Part shown: one piece after another, positions 35,901-47,014 of the stretch
How the letters are laid out: each line of letters opens with the position of its first letter
Numbering within the stretch: the stretch's first letter is position 1
Assembly (NCBI GenBank): GCA_023053545.1
Contig: JAKZAN010000079.1
Span: 91,619-155,618 of the forward strand
Direction: 5' to 3'
Length of the DNA stretch: 64,000 bases
Origin: Lepidurus packardi
Taxonomy: Eukaryota > Arthropoda > Branchiopoda > Notostraca > Triopsidae
Program-made: the position numbers and the translations under genes
Notes under the pieces: generated by a model
What the model was told of the DNA's origin: nothing
Databases searched by the model: none
What the model saw: only the letters and a program-made list of their open reading frames with translations

Positions 35901-38900
35901 GACTGAATTAATTCCTTACGGACTGAATTAATTCCTTACGGACTGAATTAATTCCTTACGGACTGAATTAATTCTCTACGGACTTAATTAATTCAATACG
36001 GACTGAAATAATTCCTTACGGACTTAATTAATTCCTTACGGACTTAATTAATTCCTTATGGACTCAATTAATTCCTAACGGAATTTATGAATTCCTTACG
36101 GACTTAATTAATTCTTTACGGACTGAATTAATTCCTTACGGACTGAATTAATTCCTTACGGACTGAATTAATTCAATACGGACTGAAATAATTCCTTACG
36201 GACTTAATTAATTCCTTACCGACTTAATTAATTCCTTATGGACTCAATTAATTCCTAACGGACTTTATTAATTAATTGCGGACTGAATTAATTCCTTACG
36301 GATATAATTAATTCACTACGGACTGAATTAATTCCTTACGTCCTGATTTAATTCTTTACAGACTGAATTAATTCCTTACGGACTGAATTAATTCTTTACG
36401 GACTTAAATAATTCCTTACGGACTTAATTAGTTTCTTATGGACTTAATTAATTCCTTTTGGACTTAATTAATTCCTAACGGACTTAATGAATTCCTTACG
36501 GACTGAATTAATTCCTTACGTACTTAATTAATTCCTTACGGACTTAGTTAATTCCTTACGGACTTAATTAATTCCTTACGGACTGAATTAATTCCTTACG
36601 GACTGAATTAATTCCTTACGGACTGAATTAATTCTTTACGGACTTAATTAATTCAATACGGACTGAAATAATTCCTTACAGACTGAATTAATTCCTTACG
36701 GACTGAATTAATTCTTTAGGATCGATTGAATTCCTTACGGACTGAATTAATTCCTTACGGACTGAATTAATTCCTTACGGAATGAATTAATTCCATACGG
36801 ACTGAATTAATTCCTTACGGACTGAATTAATTCCTTACGGACTGAATTAATTCTCTACGGACTTAATTAATTCAATACGGACTGAAATAATTCCTTACGG
36901 ACTGAATTAATTCCTTACGGACTGAATTAATTCCTTACGGACTGAATTAATTCTCTACGGACTTAATTAATTCAATACGGACTGAAATAATTCCTTACGG
37001 ACTTAATTAATTCCTTACGGAATGAATTAATTCCTTACGGAATGAATTAATTCCTTACGGACTTAATTAATTCATTACGCACTTAATTAATCCATTACGG
37101 ACTGAATTAATTCCTTACGGACTGAATTAATTCAATACGGACTGAAATAATTCCTTACGGACTTAATTAATTCCTTACGGACTGAATTAATTCCTTACGG
37201 ACTGAATTAATTCAATACGGACTGAAATAATTCCTTACGGACTTAATTAATTCCTTACCGACTTAATTAATTCCTTATGGACTCAATTAATTCCTAACGG
37301 ACTTTATGAATTCCTTACGGACTGAATTAATTCCTTACGTACTTAATTAATTCCATACGGACTTAGTTAATTCGTTACGGACTTAATTAATTCTTTACGG
37401 ACTGAATTAATTCCTTACGGACTGAATTAATTCCTTACGGACTGAATCAATTTTTTACGGACTGAATTAATTCCTTACGGACTTAATTTGTTCCTTATGG
37501 ACTTCATTAATTAATAACGGACTTAATTAATACCTTAATGACTTAATTAATTCCTTACGGACTTAATTAATTCTTTACGGACTGAATTAATTCTTTAGGA
37601 TCGATTGAATTCCTTACTTACTGAATTAATTCCTTACGGACTGGATTAATTCCTTACGGACTGAATTAAATCCTTACGGACTGAATTAATTCCTTACGAA
37701 TTAATTAATTCCTTACGGAATGAATTAATTCCTTACGGACTTAATTAATTCCTTACGGACTGAATTAATTCCTTACGGACTGAATTAATTCTTTAGGATC
37801 GATTGAATTCCTTACGGACTGAATTAATTCCTTACGAATTAATTAATTCCTTACGGAATGAATTAATTCCTTACGGACTTAATTAATTCCTTACGGACTG
37901 AATTAATTCCTTACGGACTGAATTAATTCTTAAGGATCGATTGAATTCCTTACTTACTGAATTAATTCCTTACGGACTGGATTAATTCCTTACGGACTGA
38001 ATTAATTCCTTACGGACTGAATTAATTCCTTACGGACTGAATTAATTCCTTACGGACTGAATTAATTCTTTACGGACTTAATTTATTCCTTACGGACTGA
38101 ATTAATTCCTTACGGACTGAATTAATTCCTTACGGAATGAATTAATTCCATACGGACTGAATTAATTCCTTACGGACTGAATTAATTCCTTACGGACTGA
38201 ATTAATTCTCTACGGACTTAATTAATTCAATACGGACTGAAATAATTCCTTACGGACTGAATTAATTCCTTGCGGACTGAATTAATTCCTTACGGAATGA
38301 ATTAATTCCTTACGGACTGAATTAATTCCTTACGGACTGAATTAATTCCTTACGGACTGAATTAATTCTCTACGGACTTAATTAATTCAATACGGACTGA
38401 AATAATTCCTTACGGACTTAATTAATTCCTTACGGAATGAATTAATTCCTTACGGACTTAATTAATTCATTACGCACTTAATTAATCCATTACGGACTGA
38501 ATTAATTCCTTACGGACTGAATTAATTCAATACGGACTGAAATAATTCCTTACGGACTTAATTAATTCCTTACGGACTGAATTAATTCCTTACGGACTGA
38601 ATTAATTCAATACGGACTGAAATAATTCCTTACGGACTTAATTAATTCCTTACCGACTTAATTAATTCCTTATGGACTCAATTAATTCCTAACGGACTTT
38701 ATGAATTCCTTACGGACTGAATTAATTCCTTACGTACTTAATTAATTCCTTACGGACTTAGTTAATTCCTTACGGACTTAATTAATTCTTTACGGACTGA
38801 ATTAATTCTTTAGGATCGATTGAATTCCTTACTTACTGAATTAATTCCTTACGGACTGGATTAATTCCTTACGGACTGAATTAATTCCTTACGGACTGAA

Positions 38901-41900
38901 TTAATTCCTTACGGACTAAATTATTTCTTTAGGATTGAATGAATTCCTTTCTTACTGAATTAATTCCTTACGGACTGAATTAATTCTCGACGGACTTAAT
39001 TTATTCAATACGGACTGAAATAATTCCTTACGGACTGAATTAATTCTCTACGGACTTAATTAATTCAATACGGACTGAAATAATTCCTTACGGACTTAAT
39101 TAATTCCTTACGGAATGAGTTAATTCCTTACGGACTTAATTAATTCATTACGCACTTAATTAATAGATTACGTACTGAATTAATTCTCTATGGACTTAAT
39201 TAATTCAATTCGGACTGAAATAATTCCTTACGGACTTAATTAATTCCTTACGGAATGAATTAATTCCTTACGGACTTAATTAATTCATTACGCACTTAAT
39301 TAATCCATTACGGACTTAAATAATTCCTTACGGACTGAATTAATTCCTTACGGACTGAATTAATTCCTTACGGACTGAACTAATTCCTTACGTACTGAAC
39401 TAATTCCTTACGGACTGAATTAATTCCATACGGACTGAATTAATTCTTCACGGACTTAAATAATTCCTTACGGACTTAATTTGTTCCTTATGGACTTAAT
39501 TAATTAATAACGGACTTAATTAATTCTTTACGGACTGAATTAATTCCTTACGGACTGAATTAATTCAATACGGACTGAAATAATTCCTTACGGACTTAAT
39601 TAATTCCTTACCGACTTAATTAATTCCTTATGGACTCAATTAATTCCTAACGGACTTTATGAATTCCTTACGGACTGAAAAAATTCCTTACGTACTTAAT
39701 TAATTCCTTACGGACTTAGTTAATTCCTTACGGACTTAATTAATTCTTTACGGACTGAATTAATTCCTTACGGACTGAATTAATTCCTTACGGACTGAAT
39801 TAAATTTTTACGGACTGAATTAATTCCTTACGGACTTAATTTGTTCCTTATGGACTTCATTAATTAATAACGGACTTAATTAATACCTTAATGACTTAAT
39901 TAATTCCTTACGGACTTAATTAATTCTTTACGGACTGAATTAATTCTTTAGGATCGATTGAATTCCTTACTTACTGAATTAATTCCTTACGGACTGGATT
40001 AATTCCTTACGGACTGAATTAATTCCTTACGGACTGAATTAATTCCTTACGAATTAATTAATTCCTTACGGAATGAATTAATTCCTTACGGACTTAATTA
40101 ATTCCTTACGGACTGAATTAATTCCTTACGGACTGAATTAATTCTTTAGGATCGATTGAATTCCTTACTTACTGAATTAATTCCTTACGGACTGGATTAA
40201 TTCCTTACGGACTGAATTAATTCCTTACGGACTGAATTAATTCCTTACGGACTGAATTAATTCCTTACGGACTGAATTAATTCTTTACGGACTTAATTAA
40301 TTCCTTACGGACTGAATTAATTCTCTACGGACTTAATTAATTCAATACGGACTGAAATAATTCCTTACGGACTTAATTAATTCCTTACGGAATGAATTAA
40401 TTCATTACGCACTTAATTAATCCATTACGGACTGAATTAATTCCTTACGGACTGAATTAATTCCTTACGGACTGAATTAATTCCTTACGTACTGAACTAA
40501 TTCCTTACGGACTGAATTACTTCCATACGGACTGAATTAATTCCTTGCGGACTGAATTAATTCCTTACGGACTTAAGTAATTCATTACGGACTGAATTAA
40601 TTCCTTACGGACTGAATTAATTCCATACGGACTGAATTAATTCTTCACGGACTTAAATAATCCCTTACGGACTTAATTTGTTCCTTATGGACTTAATTAA
40701 TTAATAACGGACTTAATTAATACCATAATGACTTAATTAATTCCTTACGGACTTAATTAATTCTTTACGGACTTAATTAATTCCTTACGAATTATATAAT
40801 TCCTTACGGAATGAATCAATTCCTTACGGACTGAATTAATTCCTTGCGGACTGAATTAATTCCTTACGGACTGAATTAATTCCTTACGGACTGAATTAAT
40901 TCCTTACGGACTGAATTAATTCTCTACGGACTTAATTAATTCAATACGGACTGAAATAATTCCTTACGGACTTAATTAATTCCTTACGGACTTAATTAAT
41001 TCCTTATGGACTCAATTAATTCCTAACGGACTTTATGAATTCCTTACGGACTTAATTAATTCTTTACGGACTGAATTAATTCCTTACGGACTGAATTAAT
41101 TCCTTACGGACTGAATTAATTCTTGACGGACTTAATTAATTCAATGCGGACTGAAATAATTCCTTACGGACTGAATTAATTCCTTACGGACTGAATTAAT
41201 TCTTTAGGATCGATTGAATTCCTTACTTACTGAATTAATTCCTTACGGACTGGATTAATTCCTTACGGACTGAATTAATTCCTTACGGACTGAATTAATT
41301 CCTTACGGACTAAATTATTTCTTTAGGATTGAATGAATTCCTTTCTTACTGAATTAATTCCTTACGGACTGAATTAATTCTCTACGGACTTAATTAATTC
41401 AATACGGACTGAAATAATTCCTTACGGACTTAATTAATTCCTTACGGAATGAGTTAATTCCTTACGGACTTAATTAATTCATTACGCACTTAATTAATAT
41501 ATTACGTACTGAATTAATTCTCTACGGACTTAATTAATTCAATTCGGACTGAAATAATTCCTTACGGACTTAATTAATTCCTAACGGACTTAATGAATTC
41601 CATACGGACTGAATTAATTCCTTACGGACTGAATTAATTCCATACGGACTGAATTAATTCTTCACGGACTTAAATAATTCCTTACGGACTTAATTTGTTC
41701 CTTATGGACTTAATTAATTAATAACGGACTTAATTAATACCTTACGGACTTAACTAATTCCTTACGGACTTAATTAATTCTTTACGAACTTAATTAATTC
41801 CTTACGAATTAATTAATTCCTTACGGAATGAATTAATTCCTTACGGACTGAATTAATTCCTTGCGGACTGAATTAATTCCTTACGGACTGAATTAATCCC

Positions 41901-42210
41901 TAACGGACTGAATTAATTCCTTGCGAACTGAATTAATTCTTTACGGACGGAATTAATCCCTTACGGACTGAATTAATTAGTTACGGACTGAACTAATTGT
42001 TTACGGATTGAATTAATTCCTTACGGACTGAATTAATTAATTGCGGACTGAATTAATTCCTTACGAACTTAATTAATTCCTCACGGACTGAATTAATTCC
42101 TTACGGCCTGATTTAATTCTTTACAGACTGAATTAATCCCTTACGGACTGAATTAATTCTTTACGGACTTAAATAATTCCTTACGGACTTACATAATTTC
42201 TTATGGACTT

Positions 42211-42223
42211 AATTAATTCCTTA
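42211..42223. repeat. Target-site duplication (5') of LINE
   Basis: AATTAATTCCTTA before the LINE, repeated at 47002-47014 after the poly(A). The first two bases are ambiguous with the tail. Removing the element and one copy restores two neighbouring TTATGGACTTAATTAATTCC monomers, an order also present near 48112-48150. Confidence 0.85.
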
Positions 42224-42341
42224 GGAGTAGTCGTTCGTTCATCCAAGTGATCGGACGTGTTTTTTTGTGCTCTTGTGAGTTTAGTACAAAACCAATTCAC
42301 CCATTTGCCTAGAACCAATCTATCCACTGCTTTCTCCTTTC
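42224..42341 (+). promoter_or_regulatory. LINE 5' UTR / putative internal promoter
   Basis: The element starts GGAGTAGTCGTTCGTTCATC directly at the satellite junction and runs 118 bp to the ORF1 ATG; it includes a T7 run at about 42260-42267. LINEs of this type carry an internal promoter at their 5' end. That role is inferred here, no consensus element is claimed. Confidence 0.5.
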
Positions 42342-43719
42342 ATGGAGGATTGGGATGACCCTAATCCATGGACTTATCTATGTATTAAATGTGATAAACC
42401 ATTTAAAAAGAGTCACAACACTCAAAAATATTGTGCTAAGTGCGCTCCACGCAGAAGAAGTAGCCATGAAGAACCGATACCTGGTCCTTCCAAAAGAAAA
42501 GAGGATTTTTCTATCCTAGAGGCAGAAGGTCCCACGAAACAAACAAAGCACGACAAATCGCTTCCCCCAAATACTACCAACTCTGAAGCTCCTATACTTA
42601 CTACCCCCACTCTAATGGAATCTGATCCCCTCTCCCCCCCCCCCCTTCCCTCTACCTCAGACACCCCCCGCCTAAAGGATAGTACCAATCCTCCCTTCTA
42701 CCTCAACTCAGATATTTGTAACATCATTTCCGAACTCAAGAATGAGTTAGCTAACATCAAGGCCTATGGCAGAACTAGTTCCACAACTTATTGAAGAAAT
42801 TCAACATCTAAGAATGGAACTTAAAGCGCACCAAGCTTTTCCAAATGCGAGTTCGTCGAAGACCACTTCCTTCGCGGAAATTGTCAAAAGCAAAATGCCT
42901 ACCAACCATGAACCCCATAGCAATAAACCCCCACTGACAATTCCCATGGTTTTAGATAAAGATATGGAATTCTCTATCATCATCGAACAAGAAGATGACA
43001 ATAAAAGGAAAGAATCTCGTCACCCCGCAAACAACTCCTCGAAACTTTCGAAGATGATTTGACTAAAGTTGCTCCAAATATCCCTAAGCCAGCCCTCATC
43101 CGCAAGACGAACTCCAACAGACTACAGGTCGTATATGCTTCACAAGATGAAAAAAAGAAAGCAGAGTCAGGTTTGAGCTCAATCAATCTGCCAAAATTGG
43201 GGCCCCTGTTCATGTGATCAAAACGAAAGGAGAATAACAAAATTGTTGTCCATCAAATTCCCCGCTCCGAAACACTCCAAACAATTACCGAACATCTTAA
43301 TGAAAAAAACGACAAAACACTTGGCATTTCCTTCAAGGTCAACGACATAAACTGGCTTACCCCCAATAATGGAAAGGCATTTGGCTCCTTAATCATTAAT
43401 GCTACCACCCCCGGCCATTAAAGCAAAAATCCTAAAGCAAGCCTATCTTCTTGCTTTTAATCGTCTAACCCCTGTCGAAGATTACCATGCGTTAAACGTT
43501 CTTCAATGCTTCAAGTGCCAAAAATATGGACATATGGCTCCTAGATGTCCTTCACCAACACAGATCTGCGCTAAATGCTCTGGACAACACCCGCTAAAGA
43601 CCTGTAACTCGAACAACCAAAAATGCCCTAATTGTGGTGGGAATCATGCTTCCATGCACAAAGATTGTCCCGTGCGCCAAGAATACCTGAAAAACCTTCC
43701 AAAAAACCATCAATGTTAG
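42342..43719 (+). pseudogene. LINE ORF1, Gag-like RNA-binding protein, frame-broken
   Basis: Starts at ATG 42342. The N-terminus has a CX2C-X13-CX2C cluster (C14, C17, C31, C34), then a P/S/T-rich stretch including a C12 run at 42634-42645. Coding similarity must be followed through six frame segments: frame 0 to about 42765, frame 1 to about 43020, frame 0 to about 43155, frame 2 to about 43235, frame 0 to about 43410, frame 1 to the stop at 43719. That makes five breaks, three of them at or beside homopolymers (CCCC, A7, C5). The last segment holds three zinc knuckles: CFKCQKYGHMAPRC, CAKCSGQHPLKTC, and CPNCGGNHASMHKDC. Such ORF1 proteins bind the element RNA and deliver it to chromatin. 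The stop overlaps the ORF2 ATG. As written it could not yield one protein; whether this is decay or base error is open. Confidence 0.85.
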
Positions 43720-46700
43720 GCGTAACCTCACGTCCTCAGGTACCCAATTCCGCCACTAATATAAAATCCACTCGTTTTATAATCCATAATATCAGAAAAA
43801 GCTATAACCAATTATTGGAGTCAACGAAAGAAGCGGCCACTCAATTTGCAGATGCACTAATTATACTAGAACCCCCGCAAAATTTGTCTAGTCCAATCCT
43901 CCAAAGTTACCACGTATACCCCCCTAAAACGGATTATAAAGGAATAACTGCACTTAAAAACCCAAGCGCATCTCAACTACAAATAATAGTAGTTCGAGAA
44001 TTATATTGTGTAATCAAATTCACCCCACGAAGGAATCTTCCCCCTTTTATCATTGTTGGAATTTACCGAAGACACGTGCAAGACATTCAAGTCATTTTAG
44101 ACGAAATATGGATCAAATACTCAAAATTATCCCCACATTTAATTATTACAGGCGACTTTAACGCCCACCACTGGGCTTGGGAAAAAAAGTCTCCAGACAA
44201 AGCCGGAATAAATCTTCATGAATTCATTCAAAAAAACAACTTAACAATCTTGAACGAGTGGAACACACCCACTTACGAAAATGAAAGGGGAAGCTCCTCT
44301 ACGCTTGATCTAACACTGGTAACACCAGCATCCCTCCCTTTCCTAAGACACTCATTACTTAAGAACGACGACTTCATTAATGAATCCGACCATGAAGCTA
44401 TTCTTCTGGAATTCGACTTTCCTCCTGAAAACGATACGCACTGGATTTGGAACTATAAAAAGGCTGATTGGGAAAAATTAAATGGTCTTCTTTCGATTGA
44501 GATAGAACAAAACTCTTCCCTATTTTCGAATATACAAGGCATCGACAGCCTAGATCGAGCTACGAAACTACTATCAGAAGTGATCTCAAATGCTCTAGAA
44601 AAATGTATCCCCAAGATCTTATTGACGGAAAAGAAGAATCCCTGGTGGAATACCGAACTAGCTAAGCTACGTAAAGAAGCAGCCATTCGACTGAAAATAT
44701 TCAAATCAGCTAGATCCTCTTTAAATCAACTCCTTTGGAAAAAAGCGAGAAATCTTTACACACAAAAGTGTCGGGAGAGTAAAAATAAATATTGGAATAA
44801 AAAACTTCACACCGCGAACAACAAAATACTCTGGAATCTGGACAGAAGAAGACGCAATCTGCAAACTTCAGCCAGACTCGATCAACTTACTAATGATGAT
44901 GGGAATGAATTTGATAGCGAAATGTGCAAATTAAACTATCTAGCTAAAAGTTTATTTTCTACATCAGAAAAACCAATTGAAATCAATTGCAAAATATATT
45001 CAAAAGAAGAAAACACTTCTACGATCTCTTATGAAGAAGTATCGGAAATTGTCAAGAAATTACCTCTCATCAAAGCCCCGGGAAATGATAATATACAACC
45101 TATTGTGATTAAAAACACGTGGAGAGTGATTGGTCACACTGTAGTTTCTCTTTTCAATGTTTCCTTAAATTTTAGTTATTTCCCTAGTGTATGGAAAATA
45201 GGTAAAGTAATTCCTATCCCTAAGCCCAATAAAGCTGACTACTCAACATACAAAAGTTTTCGCCCTATCACCCTTTTGCCCACAATTGGGAAAATCCTGG
45301 AAAAGACAATAACTCAAAAAGTTCTACTCTTTATAGAATCCAATCATCTCCTATCAAACAGTCAGTGGGGGTTTCGCGCACTAAGATCAACCACCGACGC
45401 AATGATGGAGCTAAGCGATCAAATTCTCAAAGGTTTTAATAACCGTAACGTCACGTCAGCCCTGTTGTTAGATATTGAAGGTGCATTTGACAATGTGAAC
45501 CACAAAAAACTTCTACAAATTACAAAAAAGAAGGGACTCAACCCCATTATAATTAAGTGGCTTAAAAGTTTTCTATCTGAACGCCAAATTTATTTTCAAC
45601 ATGATAATACCACAAGCCAATGCTATTACGTATCCAAGGGTGTTCCTCAGGGCTCCCCTTTATCCCCAATTTTGTTTCTTTTTATATATAGATGGCGCCC
45701 TTAACCTACTAAGAAGCAAACGTATCCGAGTAAGAGCTTTCGCCGATGATCTACTGCTTGCTGTGACAGGATCATCTGGACAAATAAACGTCAGATTGCT
45801 GAGTAGTGCCATTAAATCACTAGAAAAATGGAGCATTAATGTAAAACTCAAGTTCAACCGCAAGAAAACAGAATTAATCCATTTTTCGAGGAAGCAACTA
45901 CCAGAAAATACTCCGCTTCATTGGGGAGAAACTACCATTATCCCGCAAACACAAATTCGATACCTTGGCCTCATATATAACAACAGATTAACTTGGACTA
46001 GCCATGTGGCACAAATATCTTCCGAAGCTAATAAAACACTGCAGCGAATAAAAAAGCTGTCACATGATTTCAAAGCAATCGAAGCTAACCAAATAAGAAC
46101 TTTGACATTAGCTACGGTTTACTCGAAAATGTTATACGGATTCCCGGCATGGTGTAATTATAATGTATCCAGCTCCTCCCCTTTAAAACTTATCCATCGC
46201 CAAACGTTATTAACAATAACAGGAGCCCTTAAAACATCTCCAACAAGTTCACTTGAAGTTGAAAGTGGTATTCTCCCTTTAGATCTCTTGTTAAAACATA
46301 GACTACTCAAATATGCACTGTCAAAACCACTCCCAACTCCACAAACAGAATTTCTAGTTAAACACCTAAAATATACCCCATGTTCAATCCTAATTGAGAA
46401 ATATGTATCGTCTCTAAATTTACCATTAATTTCTTCAAAGAAACTCCCTACGGAACTTAAAAAATACTTTCAGCAAATTTGGACTGCAAAATGGAATGAA
46501 AGCGTCTCCCCCCTACACAATTTAGGAGTCACTCCTTCGTATAAACCAATATGTAAACTCAATTCTGACAGGTCCAATATTTCTACTATGATTAAACTTA
46601 GATGTGCACATTTCCCAACCCGATGTTACCTTCACAAAATTAAAAAAATAGATAAGCCTATCTGCCCCTGTTCCGATCACACTAAACAAGATTTACAACA

Positions 46701-46881
46701 TATATTTTTCCACTGTAGATGGCTAAACAAAATAAGAGCAGTACTACTAAGGGAACTTTCCAAATTAAAGATACATTTTAATGCAAACCTTTTCCTTTGC
46801 AATCCCAAAGCCTTCCCGGCAATAGTTTCTTTTGTTAACAACGCAACTTACCTCCTCAAAGAAGCTAGAGCCATTTTATAG
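43713..46881 (+). pseudogene. LINE ORF2: AP endonuclease and reverse transcriptase, one frame break
   Basis: First ATG at 43713 overlaps the end of ORF1 (ATGTTAG). The open frame runs to 45706; the homologous reading continues one frame over, from about 45680, to the TAG ending near 46881. The break is near 45675-45690, in a T5 run just after the RT motif GVPQGSPLSP. Endonuclease: N-terminal Asn and Glu motifs (HNIRKS, ILEPP), GDFNAHH (about 44152) and SDHEAI (about 44387). RT: SFRPITLLPTIGKILEK, LLLDIEGAFDNVNH, GVPQGSPLSP and, after the break, RAFADDLLLAV (45733-45759). Near the C-terminus CPCSDHTKQDLQHIFFHC is the usual post-RT zinc motif. I see no RNase H domain. The enzyme nicks target DNA and copies the element RNA in place. 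All catalytic motifs read are intact; only the frame break would disable it. Confidence 0.9.
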
Positions 46882-47003
46882 TTCGCTATAATTGGCCCAA
46901 TGTAATAAGTCCTATACCAAAATATGTATGTACTTAGAACTTTAAGCCAGCAAAGAGCAAACGCTCACGCTGGTAGTATAAATAAAAAAAAAAAAAAAAA
47001 AAA
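46882..47003 (+). other. LINE 3' UTR, hairpin and poly(A) tail
   Basis: About 100 bp after the ORF2 stop. A hairpin is visible at 46947-46973: CCAGC (46947-46951) pairs with GCTGG (46969-46973), and GAGC (46955-46958) with GCTC (46963-46966), with an AAAC loop. It is followed by TAGTATAAATAAA and about 20 A (46984-47003). A 3' hairpin next to the tail is a likely recognition element for the element's own RT; this role is inference. Confidence 0.7.
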
Positions 47004-47014
47004 TTAATTCCTTA
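47002..47014. repeat. Target-site duplication (3') of LINE
   Basis: AATTAATTCCTTA following the poly(A) tail; pairs with 42211-42223. Confidence 0.85.

Larger units (their letters stand above)
29986..42223. repeat. 20-bp satellite array, middle block
   Basis: Continuation of the same satellite after the LTR element. The GGATCGATTG marker monomer is denser here than in the left block (seen near 30692, 31372, 32010, 32328, 32549, 33589, 33805, 34703, 34903, 36719, 37598, 37796, 38815, 39950, 40148, 41208). Segments such as TTAATGACTTAATTAATTCC and TTACGCACTTAATTAATCC are typical of this block. A ttTTAGGATTGAATG form appears at about 38930 and 41325. No gene or RNA signal is seen in these 12.2 kb. 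Confidence 0.98.
42224..47001 (+). mobile_element. Non-LTR retrotransposon (LINE), I/Jockey-like
   Basis: About 4.78 kb, apparently full length: 5' UTR of 118 bp, ORF1 with three zinc knuckles, ORF2 with AP-type endonuclease and reverse transcriptase, short 3' UTR, and a poly(A) tail of about 20. It is flanked by a 13-bp target duplication. No RNase H domain is seen after the RT, which favours a Jockey-like arrangement over a classical I element, but the three ORF1 knuckles occur in both. The coding frames carry about six one-base breaks although tail and duplication are intact. Clade assignment needs an RT tree. Confidence 0.93.

Noticed and set aside
42422..42688. 88-codon minus-strand ORF in LINE ORF1
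   Set aside because: Glycine-rich reading of the C-rich run on the opposite strand; no support.
45760..46881. RNase H domain after the LINE RT
   Set aside because: I looked for a TDGS-like start and the later acidic residues and found none; only the CCHC motif follows RT.
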